A DNA stretch of 64,000 nt from Flavobacterium sp. HSC-61S13 (GCF_024171535.1 NZ_JALJZV010000009.1:80196-144195), one strand, 5' to 3'; positions 44,679 through 55,900 are shown, counted from the first letter of the stretch. Notes: generated by a model not told the origin, from the sequence alone. Numbers and translations are program-made.

Positions 44679-47600
44679 ATGCTTAGAGCCCTTTTCGTCT
44701 TATTGTTCTTTTTTTGGTTTTCGATTCTTTCTGCTCAAGAATCGGGATCTTTATATCAGTCCAAGACTTTTAGGGTAGAAACCGATACTTTAGTGGTCTC
44801 CTCCAAAAGTTTAAACCCCACATTTATAAGGCTGGTTCAAGCCAACCGAGACACGGTTTCACCTGATTTGTACCGTATGAATTTCAGCACTGGGCAGTTG
44901 ATACTTTTGGATCCACAATTAAAAAACGACTCCTTAACTGTAGCCTATTTGCAATATCCCGAGTTCCTAACCAAAACCTATACGTATTATCCGGCTGAAC
45001 GCGTGGTAGCCAATGCAGCAGGTCAACAATTATTTGCCTATCAAGATCGCAATCGCGTATCGAACTTCGTGCCTTTTGAAGGTCTTAACACAGCCGGTAG
45101 TATAAGTAGAGGCTTTACCGTTGGCAATAACCAAAACGGGGTAATGAATTCCAATCTAGACCTTCAAATCACGGGAAAACTATCCGAAAAGGTAAATATT
45201 CGTGCTTCGATACAGGATAGCAATGCGCCACTTCAAGACGGAGGGTATTCACAGAAAATCGATGAGTTTGAACAAATTTTCATTGAATTATTTTCGGATA
45301 ATTGGTCTATAAAAGCTGGCGATATCTTTCTGGAAAACAGAAAATCGCGCTTCTTAAACTTCAATAAAAAGGTGCAAGGTTTGTCAACTGCTTTTACTTT
45401 CAAGACAGCTAACTCCGAAACGCATATTGAAGCTGCAGCTGCATTAGCACGAGGGCAATATGCCAAAAGTGCTTTTACAGGACAGGAGGGAAATCAAGGC
45501 CCTTACAAATTAAAGGGGCCCAATGGGGAATTATTTATTTTAATCATCTCGGGATCTGAACGGGTATATGTCAACGGCATTGCGTTAAAACGCGGTGAAA
45601 ACAATGATTATGTCATCGACTATAATGCTGGAGAAATCCGCTTTACCACGTTATTTCCCGTAACTTCCGATATGCGAATCGCAGTAGAATATCAGTATAC
45701 CGATCGAAATTACACGCGTTTTGTGGGCTATGGAGGGATACAACATCAACGTGAAGATTGGAATATCGGCGGTTATGTTTTTACACAAACCGACATCAAA
45801 AACCAGCCTTTACAACAAAATTTGTCTGCCAATCAAATTGAAACGCTGCGGTTGGCCGGTAATGACCCCAGCAAAATGGTAGCTCCTTCCGCTTATGTCG
45901 ATGCCTATTCCGAAAACAAGATTTTATATAAAAAGCAAATCGACGAATCGGGTGTGGAATATTTTTTATATTCGAACAATCCCGACGACGAATTGTATGC
46001 CGTACAATTTAGTAACGTAGGACAAAACAACGGTGACTATCAGCTACAAAACAGCCAAAGTATTGGGAAAATCTATCAATTTACCAGCCCCATAAACGGG
46101 GTCAAACAAGGAAATTATGCCCCAGTAACCCGATTGATCGCTCCTATACGCAACACCATTATGACCGTAATGGGAGGTTATAATCCCTCAGAAAAAACTT
46201 CGGTCAAAGCTGAAATAGCCGTCAGTAACAACGACGAAAATTTATTCTCATCCATCGACGATCAAAACAATAAGGGTTGGGCCACACAGGTCAACTTAAA
46301 ACAACGCTTATATACTGGTGTTATCTGGGTAGATGTCTTTTCAGATATCCAATTTATTCACCAGAATTTCAAATCACTGGAGCAATTGTATTCGATTGAA
46401 TTTGATCGGGATTGGAATTTGGATTTTGCAAGTGGAAATCAAAGCTTGTTTTCGGGTGGTTTTAAAGTGACTTTCCCTGAAAAAGGGCAATTGACTTATC
46501 AATTGGAAAAGCTTGATTATGGTTCTATGTTTTCGGGTACCCGTCATCATGTCAACGGAAATTGGAACAGTAGAAACTGGAAAGCCCTAACGCGTAACAG
46601 TCTGTTGGATGCCGAATCGATGACTAAAACAACCCGCTTTGTACGCAGCCAATCCGATGCGCGCTATCACTTTGGTCGAAACTGGATTGGTGGGCGGTTA
46701 GAAATCGAAAACCAACAGGAAAAAGAGTTGACGGGTGTAAAAAGTTTATTACCCTTAAGTCATCGTTTTACGGAGATCACTTCCTACATTGGACGCGGTG
46801 ATAGTACGTCCGTATATACCGAATTGGGCTATACACACCGAATCAACGACAGCATACAGCTGGGAATACTCCAAAATGTTTCCCGTTCCAATACTTTTTA
46901 TATCAAATCCAAGCTGATTCAAACTCAAGATAGGGATTTGAATATTTACGCAAATTATCGCATTTTAAAATGGACAGACCCTCTAATGGATCAAGAATCA
47001 ACTCTTAATTCGCGTTTGGTGTATAACGATCGCTTTTGGGAGGGGCTAATACAAACCAATACGGTTTATGAAACGAGTTCCGGTAGTATCGCTCAACAGG
47101 AATACACCTATATTGAAGTGGAACCGGGGCGCGGAATTTATATGTGGATCGACTACAATGAAAACGGCATACAAGAATTGGAGGAATTTGAAATAGCTCC
47201 TTTTCCAGATCAAGCCAAATATGTTCGACTGTATTTACCCAATCAAGTATTTGTAAAAACCCATCAGAACAAGTTTTCCCAATCGCTGTTATTAAATCCG
47301 ATCAACTGGCAAAGTGAACAAGGTTTTTTGGGTGTCTTATCACACTTCAACAACCAAACTTCGTATCTCATTGACCAAAGAAACCTCCGTGAAGGTGATG
47401 GTTTTAATTTTAATCCCTTTAAAAATGACCCCGACAACTTAGTGGGACTAAACGAAAGTTTTAGGAATAGTTTATTTTATAATCGAGGACGTCAAAAACA
47501 CTCTATCACCTATACCTTTTTAAGAAATGGCACTAAAAACCTGCTTTCTTTTGGCACGCAACAGCATAAATCCACTGGACATCAATTATTTTACAACCAC

Positions 47601-48092
47601 TTAATTGCTAAAACCTGGTTGGTTTCTCTATCGGGGAAAACATCCAATTCGGAGACGACTTCCGATACGTACGAGTCCAAAAACTATTCGATTCACGGTC
47701 AAAGCATTGAACCTAGGTTGTCGTACTTATTTTCAAGAAATGCCAGTTTGGATTTGTTTTATGAGTTTCAAAAAAGAGAAAATCATACGGCCGACTTTGA
47801 AAACTTAAGCCAACATCGTTTGGGAACTTCATTTATGTATACTTCGACCAACAGTTTCACGATGAATGGCGAAGTATCGTTTTACGAGAATGAATTTTCA
47901 GGAAATGCATTTTCACCTGTTGCTTATCAAATGCTCGAGGGGCTACAGCCGGGCAAAAACATCACTTGGAGATTATTGTTACAACGAAATCTAACAAAAT
48001 ACCTGGATTTTAATTTGAATTACCAAGGGAGAACAAACGAAAACTCGAATACCATTCATACGGGAAATATTCAATTACGCGCTTTTTTTTAG
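44679..48092 (+). CDS. Large predicted outer-membrane beta-barrel protein
   Basis: 1137 residues. Signal peptide MLRALFVLLFFFWFSILSAQ. The N-terminal 110 residues include LYRMNFSTGQLILLD and AYLQYPEFLTKTYTYYP, then NTAGSISRGFTVGNNQNGVM and LQITGKLSEKVNIRASIQDS, followed by some 800 residues of alternating aromatic/polar strands. The style (GSISRG, LxITGxL, barrel of many strands) resembles SprA-like and related large T9SS-associated or conserved flavobacterial barrels, but it is half the size of SprA and I do not equate them. It ends in IQLRAFF with a terminal aromatic. Followed 84 bp later by a small RNA ligase-like gene on the same strand. Confidence 0.85.
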   Translation: MLRALFVLLFFFWFSILSAQESGSLYQSKTFRVETDTLVVSSKSLNPTFIRLVQANRDTVSPDLYRMNFSTGQLILLDPQLKNDSLTVAYLQYPEFLTKTYTYYPAERVVANAAGQQLFAYQDRNRVSNFVPFEGLNTAGSISRGFTVGNNQNGVMNSNLDLQITGKLSEKVNIRASIQDSNAPLQDGGYSQKIDEFEQIFIELFSDNWSIKAGDIFLENRKSRFLNFNKKVQGLSTAFTFKTANSETHIEAAAALARGQYAKSAFTGQEGNQGPYKLKGPNGELFILIISGSERVYVNGIALKRGENNDYVIDYNAGEIRFTTLFPVTSDMRIAVEYQYTDRNYTRFVGYGGIQHQREDWNIGGYVFTQTDIKNQPLQQNLSANQIETLRLAGNDPSKMVAPSAYVDAYSENKILYKKQIDESGVEYFLYSNNPDDELYAVQFSNVGQNNGDYQLQNSQSIGKIYQFTSPINGVKQGNYAPVTRLIAPIRNTIMTVMGGYNPSEKTSVKAEIAVSNNDENLFSSIDDQNNKGWATQVNLKQRLYTGVIWVDVFSDIQFIHQNFKSLEQLYSIEFDRDWNLDFASGNQSLFSGGFKVTFPEKGQLTYQLEKLDYGSMFSGTRHHVNGNWNSRNWKALTRNSLLDAESMTKTTRFVRSQSDARYHFGRNWIGGRLEIENQQEKELTGVKSLLPLSHRFTEITSYIGRGDSTSVYTELGYTHRINDSIQLGILQNVSRSNTFYIKSKLIQTQDRDLNIYANYRILKWTDPLMDQESTLNSRLVYNDRFWEGLIQTNTVYETSSGSIAQQEYTYIEVEPGRGIYMWIDYNENGIQELEEFEIAPFPDQAKYVRLYLPNQVFVKTHQNKFSQSLLLNPINWQSEQGFLGVLSHFNNQTSYLIDQRNLREGDGFNFNPFKNDPDNLVGLNESFRNSLFYNRGRQKHSITYTFLRNGTKNLLSFGTQQHKSTGHQLFYNHLIAKTWLVSLSGKTSNSETTSDTYESKNYSIHGQSIEPRLSYLFSRNASLDLFYEFQKRENHTADFENLSQHRLGTSFMYTSTNSFTMNGEVSFYENEFSGNAFSPVAYQMLEGLQPGKNITWRLLLQRNLTKYLDFNLNYQGRTNENSNTIHTGNIQLRAFF

Positions 48093-48176
48093 TATTACTA
48101 AGCCTTTTCGAAGACCGTACTCCAATCAAATAATTGTTTATATCTTTAGCCCTTTACAACTGCTATACCCATAAAT

Positions 48177-48737
48177 ATGTCACCACGTTATTCTATCGTT
48201 TTCCAGCCCCCAACAGAGATTTTGGATCAGGTTCAAGAAATGAAAACCGAGCTCGCTCAAACCATCGGTTGGTATGCAAGCCGAAACGCTATGGCTCATA
48301 TAACGATACAGGAATTTGAGGTCAACGACAAGAAAATTGAAGTAATCAAACGTCAATTGGAACGTTGTTGTAACAGCCTTGCACCAGTTGTAGTGCACTT
48401 CAATAGCTTTGACAGCTATCCCAATGGCGCTTTCTTTATCAAACCCGATTTAGTGTCTATGCCCATTTTATCCAAAATGATGAAACAGGTACAGCAGGCT
48501 GTTCCCACACCAAATACCCATCGCGGAACAGATCCACATCTAACTATCGCACGAAAACTCAGTTTCGAGAAAATTTTAATAGCCCGCGAATTATTTAACG
48601 CGATCGATTTACATTTTGACTTGGATAAGATAGCCTTACGTCAGTTTAACCCTACAAAAAAGCAGTTTGAAATTATAGCAGTATACCCATTCTTAAGTCA
48701 ACCCGGCTTGCAACCGACTCAGGAAGTTTTATTTTAG
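48177..48737 (+). CDS. 2'-5' RNA ligase / cyclic phosphodiesterase-like protein
   Basis: 186 residues with two HxT/S motifs: AHITIQEFEV and DPHLTIARKLS, the paired catalytic His motifs of the 2H phosphoesterase superfamily. Starts MSPRYSIVFQPPTE. May act on RNA or nucleotide 2',3'-cyclic phosphates or 2'-5' links. Same strand as the barrel gene and ending at a shared bidirectional terminator. Confidence 0.9.
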   Translation: MSPRYSIVFQPPTEILDQVQEMKTELAQTIGWYASRNAMAHITIQEFEVNDKKIEVIKRQLERCCNSLAPVVVHFNSFDSYPNGAFFIKPDLVSMPILSKMMKQVQQAVPTPNTHRGTDPHLTIARKLSFEKILIARELFNAIDLHFDLDKIALRQFNPTKKQFEIIAVYPFLSQPGLQPTQEVLF

Positions 48738-48741
48738 AAGA

Positions 48742-48787
48742 AAAATCAAAAAAGGGATACGTCAACGGCATCCCTTTTTTGATTTTT
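48742..48787. terminator. Bidirectional terminator
   Basis: AAAATCAAAAAAGGGAT (48742-48758) pairs with ATCCCTTTTTTGATTTTT (48770-48787) around a short loop. Between convergent RNA ligase-like and OmpA-type genes. Confidence 0.9.
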
Positions 48788-48798
48788 TATAGTACAAC

Positions 48799-49626
48799 TT
48801 ACAAAACGATAAATTCGCATCTTCTATTTTCGAGATGCCTTCCCTCTGAGCAGTTAACTCCAGGAGGACACTCATTAATCGGCTGTGTTTTGCCGTAGTC
48901 TTTAGTTATGATACGACTCGGGTTAATTTTGCCCTGTTGGATAATCCAATCAGCTGTACGATTGGCACGACGTTCAGCCAACCAATTGTTATAACCAATC
49001 GATCCTCTTGTATCGGCATGAGCACGAACTTCAATTTTCATTGTAGGATTTGCTCGCAATATTTCAATCACAGTATTTAACTCCTTAATATTATTTTCAT
49101 TCAGGTAAGAACTGTTAAAGTCAAAATAGATAGGATCTAGGCTTACTTCAGCACTACTTCTAACTGCCGTAGCGCCCTTGGCTTCTCTAAGTGCTGTAAC
49201 ATCTATTACTTCAATCACATCTTTTACACCTCGCACTTCAATGAGCTCTTTAGGTTTTCCACTGCCCGTATTATTTTTATGACCATTGACAAGGGAATAT
49301 AAGCCAAAGTTCATACGGCTGGTTGGATTTCCATTAGAAAACTTAACGGCAACTTCCGCGGCTGTATAGCCCTGTGCCTCGGCTTTAACCCGATAGGAAT
49401 TATCAATACCTTCTAGTTCAAAAAAATAGAAACCTTGACTGTTAACAGGTGATACCGCCACACTATTGTGATCTTGGTCATATAAGGTGGTGGTTACTGT
49501 AGTTAAATCAGCTTTTGTATGCAAATCATAAACTTTTCCCGTAACTATTTTTAGCTCCTCTTGAGAATAAACACTATTACTCATAATAAGTAATAAAACT
49601 ATAAGATATTTAGTAATATTTTCCAT
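48799..49626 (-). CDS. OmpA-type peptidoglycan-binding protein
   Basis: 275 residues. Signal peptide ending near MSNSVYSQ. Residues 25-105 form a carboxypeptidase-regulatory-like beta sandwich (GKVYDLHTKADLTTVTTTLY, GFYFFELEGID). The OmpA C-terminal domain runs about 155-275: DPIYFDFNSSYLNENNIKEL, VRAHADTRGSIGYNNWLAE, RRANRTADWI, then the disulfide-type NECPPGVNCSEGRHLENRR. It anchors an outer-membrane complex to peptidoglycan. A -7 element TAACTTTG (minus strand 49657-49650) is 24 nt upstream. Paralogous in its last domain to the protein at 49998. Confidence 0.9.
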   Translation of the reverse strand: MENITKYLIVLLLIMSNSVYSQEELKIVTGKVYDLHTKADLTTVTTTLYDQDHNSVAVSPVNSQGFYFFELEGIDNSYRVKAEAQGYTAAEVAVKFSNGNPTSRMNFGLYSLVNGHKNNTGSGKPKELIEVRGVKDVIEVIDVTALREAKGATAVRSSAEVSLDPIYFDFNSSYLNENNIKELNTVIEILRANPTMKIEVRAHADTRGSIGYNNWLAERRANRTADWIIQQGKINPSRIITKDYGKTQPINECPPGVNCSEGRHLENRRCEFIVL

Positions 49627-49919
49627 CTGTAGTGATTTATATAATTATACAAAGTTAAAAAAATTAAATCACTTCATATCTACTTCACAACTACGGATAA
49701 GCAGTTTTAACTACTTTGACATTATCGCTATAATGTTATGTATTTCAATACCAATATTTTAAATTTTAAATTTAAATTTTAAATAATAATCAATCCTATA
49801 CTACAAATAGTGCATTATAAGTCAACGAGTTACTCCTCTTAAGCTTTCCAAAAAAATATAAAAACAGCACTTTAAGTCCAATTTAAACAAATCGCATAAA
49901 GTTGGTTTTATTATAGATA
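49627..49919. other. Spacer between the two OmpA-type genes
   Basis: Extremely AT-rich, no open frame. Contains the -7 element of the 49626 gene (49650-49657) and a pure A/T palindromic stretch around 49759-49784 (AAATTTTAAATTTAAATTTT). Nothing else recognised. Confidence 0.5.
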
Positions 49920-49953
49920 AAAAAAGGGATCAACACTAAAAAGTGCTGATCCC
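49920..49953 (-). terminator. Intrinsic terminator of the adhesin/SprF/OmpA operon
   Basis: GGGATCAACACT (49926-49937) pairs with AGTGCTGATCCC (49942-49953); T run on the minus strand. Lies 45 bp after the stop of the last operon gene. Confidence 0.88.
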
Positions 49954-49997
49954 CATTAATTTAGATCAAAAGATCTTGAAATCTCTCCAATGAAAAC

Positions 49998-51950
49998 TTA
50001 TAAGTTTACAATAATAAATTCAGATCTACGGTTGGCTTGATGCTCTTCTTCAGTACACTTAACTCCGTCTGCACATTGGTTGGTCAATTGGCGTTCGCCA
50101 TATCCCTTCCAAGTTAAACGCGAGCTGTTGATACCGTTTTTGATCAACCATGCTGCTGTAGATTTTGCACGGCGCTCTGATAAATCATCATTGTATTTAT
50201 GAGAAGCACGACTATCTGTATGCGAACGCACATCTACTTTCATCTCTGGATATTCTTCCATTACTGCAAGAACTTTGGCTAATTCCATTGCTGCATCAGG
50301 ACGAATATTGTGTTTATCTAAATCAAAATAAATAGGATTTAAGTTCAACACTTTAAACAAGTCATCTCCTTTTTTCAAAGGTATTTTTGTACGTTCTAAG
50401 ACAATAGTAATCTCTGTCACCCCACTTTCATTAGGTAAGGAAACCACTTCTTCTTTTACAGTATATTCTGGAGCTTCTGCTTTAACGCGGTAGCTGGTTC
50501 CACAATTGTAATCTGTATCGAATAGGTATTGGCTGTTGGAATCCATCTTGTTGGTTTTCGCTTTGTCGGTATAATCCATCTGATACAAGTTTAAAGTTGC
50601 ATTAGAAATGATATTACGCGTTTTAGCATCCACTACAGTAACCTTAAGATTTTGAACACATTCCAAAACCAAAGCACGATTTTCAACAAAAGCATAGATA
50701 TCATCGTTTCCGATTCCCTCTGCTCTATTACTTGAAAAGAAACCGCGTTTTGTGGTTTTATTAATGATATATCCGAAATCATCAGCACTGCTGTTTACTG
50801 CTGCTCCAATATTTTGAACATCAGAGAAACTTCCATCCGATTTGATTTTGGTAGCATAGACGTCTAATCCTCCCATTCCTGGTCGGCCATCAGTTGCAAA
50901 ATACAATTCATCATCAGAACTTACAAATGGAAAAGACTCTCTACCATCGGTATTGATAGAAGCACCTAAGTTTTCAGGAGTTCCAAATCCATTAGATGTA
51001 ATCGCAACACGCCAGATATCAGATTGTCCGAAACCTCCTGGGCGATCCGATACAAAATACATCATATCTTCAGCTGCATTTAATACCGGGTGAGCGGTAC
51101 TAAATTGGTTGCTATTAAACGGTAACTCAACAATATCAGACCATTTATCGTTCTTTAAAACAGCGCGATAGATCTTTAACAAGGTCGTGTTATTACTGTC
51201 CATTCGTCGAACTCCATCATAGTTGTTACGCGTAAAATATAGCGTTTGACCATCTTTGGTGATCACAGGAGTAGACTCATTGAATTTGGTCGTAATTTGA
51301 CGACTAAACTTCTTTGCCTTAGCCAAGGTACCGTCTTCTTGTACATCTGCAACGTAGATATTCGTAAAAGCATGGTCGGTCCAAGTGTGAACGCGTTTTA
51401 CAAAATTACTGGTATCACGCGCCGTTGTAAACAATACTTGATTGTTATAAAAACTACTTCCGTAGTCTGCATAAGTCGTATTGATTTTAGCATCTTGAAT
51501 ATCATATCTACCGGAATTACGTTTGATTTCGGCTTGATAATCTTTATCTGCTTGAATGATTTTCGCTCTGTTTGACTCGCTATTCTTTGTGGCGAATTTC
51601 TTTAGATATACATTCGCTTCTGCTTCATTGCCTACATTTTTTAGGGTTTGAGCATAACGGTAATAGTATTCTGATTCTATTTCATCATTAGAAAAGTCTG
51701 TAAACAATTGGCTATACCATTTGTTAGCTTGAGCATATTGAGCATTGAAGTAATTGGCATTACCTAGATTTTTCAAAATACTCGTATTAACATGTCCGCG
51801 TTTAGCGATGTTCTCATATATTTTGATGGCATCGATATAAGCTAGTTTATCGTAGTTTTTATCACCTCGTGATAAGCCTACTTGCGCTTGGGCGTTGTGA
51901 TTCATTAACACTAACAAACAAACGCATAAGGAGCTGATGATTTTTTTCAT
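49998..51950 (-). CDS. OmpA family protein with TPR and PD40 (WD40-like) repeats
   Basis: 650 residues. Signal peptide to about NAQAQ. TPR region 30-150 (AYIDAIKIYENIAKRGHVNT, KNLGNANYFNAQYAQANKWY), PD40 beta-propeller strands (GQTLYFTRNNYDG, DMMYFVSDRPGGFGQSDIW, DELYFATDGRPGMGGLDVY), a regulatory-like beta domain about 430-515, and an OmpA domain from about 540 (NPIYFDLDKHNIRPDAAMEL, VRSHTDSRASHKYNDDLSE). This architecture accompanies PorP/SprF and is PorE-like: it links outer-membrane T9SS parts to peptidoglycan. Last gene of the three-gene operon, 11 bp after the SprF gene. Confidence 0.92.
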   Translation of the reverse strand: MKKIISSLCVCLLVLMNHNAQAQVGLSRGDKNYDKLAYIDAIKIYENIAKRGHVNTSILKNLGNANYFNAQYAQANKWYSQLFTDFSNDEIESEYYYRYAQTLKNVGNEAEANVYLKKFATKNSESNRAKIIQADKDYQAEIKRNSGRYDIQDAKINTTYADYGSSFYNNQVLFTTARDTSNFVKRVHTWTDHAFTNIYVADVQEDGTLAKAKKFSRQITTKFNESTPVITKDGQTLYFTRNNYDGVRRMDSNNTTLLKIYRAVLKNDKWSDIVELPFNSNQFSTAHPVLNAAEDMMYFVSDRPGGFGQSDIWRVAITSNGFGTPENLGASINTDGRESFPFVSSDDELYFATDGRPGMGGLDVYATKIKSDGSFSDVQNIGAAVNSSADDFGYIINKTTKRGFFSSNRAEGIGNDDIYAFVENRALVLECVQNLKVTVVDAKTRNIISNATLNLYQMDYTDKAKTNKMDSNSQYLFDTDYNCGTSYRVKAEAPEYTVKEEVVSLPNESGVTEITIVLERTKIPLKKGDDLFKVLNLNPIYFDLDKHNIRPDAAMELAKVLAVMEEYPEMKVDVRSHTDSRASHKYNDDLSERRAKSTAAWLIKNGINSSRLTWKGYGERQLTNQCADGVKCTEEEHQANRRSEFIIVNL

Positions 51951-51961
51951 GGTCTGTTGTT

Positions 51962-52894
51962 TTAGAAGAATCTAGGTGAGTTAACACGTCTGAACTTATT
52001 GAATAGTTCAAAACGCATAAATACTTCATGAGATCCTGAGTTATAATGTGCTAATTTGGTTGTTTCGGCATCGTAAGAATATCCGATCATCAATCCATCT
52101 GTAATTTGGAATCCGGCCAAAGCGCTCCATGCCGCATCATAACGGTAAGCCACTCCAAGAGTGAACTTTTCGTTTAGCAAGAAGTTACCACTAATATCAG
52201 CTTGTAAAGGCGCACCTTGTACTGCTTTTAACATGATGGCAGGCTTAAATTTCAAATTTGGATTTAAGTCAAAAACATGACCTCCGGTTAAATAGAAATG
52301 CATTCTTTGTTGCATCGTCGCATAGACATTGTCATCATATCGTTCGGTTTCCAAAAAGTTTGGCACCGACAATCCGATATAGCTCTTTTGAGTGTGGTAG
52401 TAAATACCTGCACCCACATTAGGACTAAATTGGTTGTTGATATCTTGGCTGAACATAGCATCATTTGGATTGTATACATTCAAATCGCTATAACGAACAT
52501 CTAACAGATTCATCGATCCCTTTACCCCAAAAGACAGTTTATGATCACGATCTCCTAAATCAATGGTATAAGACACATCTACCGAAATGGTATTATCTCT
52601 CATCACCCCAATTTGGTCGTTGATAAAAGACACCCCTAAACCCAATTTACTATTGTTGATCGGCGTATTGATCGAGAACGAATTGGTTTTCGGCGCGCCA
52701 TCTAATCCTACCCATTGTTCCCGGTGTAAACCGAAAACACTCATCACTCCACGTGAACCAGCATAAGCCGGGTTGATGTTGATGGTATTGTACATATAAT
52801 GGGTGAATTGAGAATCTTGTTGGGCGTGCATTGCTGCACTGCCCATTAACAAGATTCCACAAAACGTACTCTTAATTGTTTTATGAATTTTCAT
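51962..52894 (-). CDS. PorP/SprF family type IX secretion-associated membrane protein
   Basis: 310 residues. Signal peptide to about HAQQ. Family hallmark HYMYNTININPAYAGSRG near the N-terminus, then outer-membrane barrel strands, ending in VFMRFELFNKFRRVNSPRFF. SprF-type proteins are needed for secretion or surface fixing of the adhesin encoded next to them; type B sorting domains use such a partner. Gap of 10 bp to the giant adhesin gene, 11 bp to the OmpA gene, so this is the specific helper. Confidence 0.95.
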   Translation of the reverse strand: MKIHKTIKSTFCGILLMGSAAMHAQQDSQFTHYMYNTININPAYAGSRGVMSVFGLHREQWVGLDGAPKTNSFSINTPINNSKLGLGVSFINDQIGVMRDNTISVDVSYTIDLGDRDHKLSFGVKGSMNLLDVRYSDLNVYNPNDAMFSQDINNQFSPNVGAGIYYHTQKSYIGLSVPNFLETERYDDNVYATMQQRMHFYLTGGHVFDLNPNLKFKPAIMLKAVQGAPLQADISGNFLLNEKFTLGVAYRYDAAWSALAGFQITDGLMIGYSYDAETTKLAHYNSGSHEVFMRFELFNKFRRVNSPRFF

Positions 52895-52904
52895 CGCTTA
52901 CAAA

Positions 52905-55900
52905 TTAATTAGATTCTAAATGAATGTATCCAGACTGCTTCATGTGTTCTGATTGTCCGTTACCAACGTTATAGTCGTATTGAACAATATAGAAATAGGT
53001 ACCAGTAGGAAGTTTTTCTTCTTTACTTACCACATCTTTCGCATTAGCAAAACCTCTGAAGACATTTCCGTTAGTGTTATAGTTTGTTGTACTATAAACT
53101 AAACGTCCCCAACGGTTAAAAATCTCCACCGTGTTACCAGGATAGCAATTTAAACCTTTCAACACTAGCGCATCGTTATTGCCATCTCCGTTCGCAGATA
53201 CTGCGTTGTAGATTTCAATTTCACAGGCTAAATGTACGGTTTGGGTATAGGTTGATTCATTTCCACAACTATCTGTAGCAGTCCAAGTTCTCAGTAAACT
53301 GTATTTGTTTTCACAATCACCTTGTACTTTTTCTTCATTAAATGCAACCGTCACTTTTCCACAATTATCTGTAGCCGTAAGTACTGGTGCATCTTTTAAG
53401 TCTTCACATTTAATGAAAACTACTGCAGCTGGTAAAGGATCTACAAATACTGGAGCCGTGGTATCCTGAATTGTGATGGTTTGAACATGAGTTTTTGCGT
53501 TTCCACAAGCATCCGTAGCTGTCCAAGTTCTCACTAATTGGTAATTGTTTTCACAATTTCCATTCTCACGCTGTTCTTTAAAGCTCACTTCTGCTGTTCC
53601 ACATAAATCCGTTGCGTTTAGTATAGCCGCATCAGGAATCATAGCTGAACATTCTAAAGTGATGTCTTTTGGAAGGTTGGTAGTAAATACAGGAGCCGTT
53701 TTATCTACAATTGTAAACGTAGCCGTTGTTGTACTCACATTTCCACAAGAATCTTTTACTGTAAAAGTAACTTTAGTACTTCCTGTTGATCCACAAGCTT
53801 TATCCAAACCTTTGAAATCATTAGTCCATACAAAATCCACTGAACAAGCATTAACAGCAACCGCTCCCCCATGAGTATTCAACCAAGCCGATAAATCATT
53901 AGCATTACCACTTCCGTCGCAATCTACTGTTAAATCTTTTGCCTGAACTTCAAATTGAGGTCCTGTTGTATTTTCTGTTGTAAACGTAGCTGATTTGGAA
54001 ATACTGTTTCCACAAGCATCTGTCGCAATAAAATTAACCGTGATTGCTTTTGTTTTTCCACAAAGATCCTTTGTTTCCACAACAGCATGAGTCCAAGTCA
54101 CTGCGCTACAAGCGTCAGTTACCACTGCTCCTCCATGATTATCTATCCACGCATTATATTGCTCAACATTTCCTCTTCCATCACATTCTACCACTAGATT
54201 TTGTGGTGAAGTTGTCATTACAGGAGCTTTGGTATCTATAACCGTAAAGACCGCTGTAGTCGACACTTTGTTTCCACAAGCATCCGTTGCAGTAAAAGTA
54301 ACTTCTGCATTTCCTGTTGCTCCACAAGCTTTATTCAAACTTGTATAATCATTAGTCCAAGTAACCGCACTACAAGCATCTGTTGCCTGAGCACCTCCTT
54401 GACTAGCTAACCAAGCTTGTAATTCTGTTGTATTACCAGATCCATCACACTCCACAGTTTTGTTTTGTGCCGTTTTAGTAATCACAGGGGCTGTTTTATC
54501 TTCAATTGTGAAAGTTGCCTTTGATGTAACGGTATTTCCACAAGCATCTGTTGCAGTAAAAGTTACTAAAGCACTTCCCGTTGATCCACAAGCAGCTGTT
54601 AAACTAACATAGTCGTTGCTCCAAGTTACAGCACTACAAGTATCTGTCGCTTTTGCACCACCGCGATTGATCAACCAATTGTCTAATGCTTCTTTCGTGT
54701 TTGTACCGCAAGAAACCGTTAAGTTTTGAGCTTCTTTAGTCAATGTTGGAGCTACAGTATCTACAATGCTAACTGTCGCAATAGTAGTTGTAGTATTTCC
54801 ACATGAATCCGTAGCTGTAAACACCACTTCCGCATTACCTGTTGCTCCACAAGCCGCAGTTAAGCCTTTATAATTGTGAGACCAAGTTACAGTTCCACAA
54901 GCTTCTGTTGCTGTTGCACCTCCATGGTTATTCAACCAAGTCGCAATACGCTCGTTACCACTAGTTCCACATTCCATGGTTAGGTTTGTAGCAGCAGTAG
55001 TCAGGATCGGTCCTGTAGTATCTGCAATGGTAAAACTAGCTTGTTTTGTCGTTGCATTTCCACAAGCATCTGTCACTACAAAATTAACCGTAGTCACTTT
55101 TGTTTTACCGCATAGATTACTAGTATCTACTATATTATGACTCCATGTCAGTACTGTGCTACAAGCATCTGTTGCTACTGCTCCAGCATGACTGTTTAAC
55201 CAAGTATTAAATGCATCTTGATTACCAGCACCGTCGCATTCTACTACTTCATCCTTAGGTAAAGTCGTCATTACTGGCGCTTTTGTATCCACTATGGTGA
55301 ACGTTGCCGTCGTTTTAACGGTGTTTCCACAAGCATCTGTTGCTGTAAAAGTCACTATAACACTTCCCGTCTCACCACAAGCCTTTGTAAGACTTGTATA
55401 GTCGTTGGTCCATGTTAAATCACTGCAGCTATCCGTTGCCGTAGCACCACCATTTGCTACTAACCAAGCTGTTAATTCTGTTGTATTTCCAGAACCGTCG
55501 CACTCTACCGTTTTGTTTTGTGCTTGCTTAGTAATTATCGGCGCAGTTTTATCATCAACGCTATAAGTTGCTTTGGTCACTACTTCATTTCCACAAGCAT
55601 CTGTTGCTGTAAAAGTTACTAAAGCGCTTCCAGTTGCCCCACAAGCCGTTGTTGTTAAAGCGGTGAAATCATGTTTCCAAGTAACAGCTCCACAATTATC
55701 TTTTGCAACTGCACCCCCGTGACTAATCAACCAATTATTTAAACTTACCGCAGTATCTGCACCACAAGAAACCGTTAGGTCTTGTGCTTGTTTTACCATG
55801 ATTGGCGCTATGGTATCCACTACTTTTACCGTTGCAATAGTTTCCGTTTTATTACCACATGAATCTGTAGCAGTAAACGTTACAATCGCACTTCCTGTAG

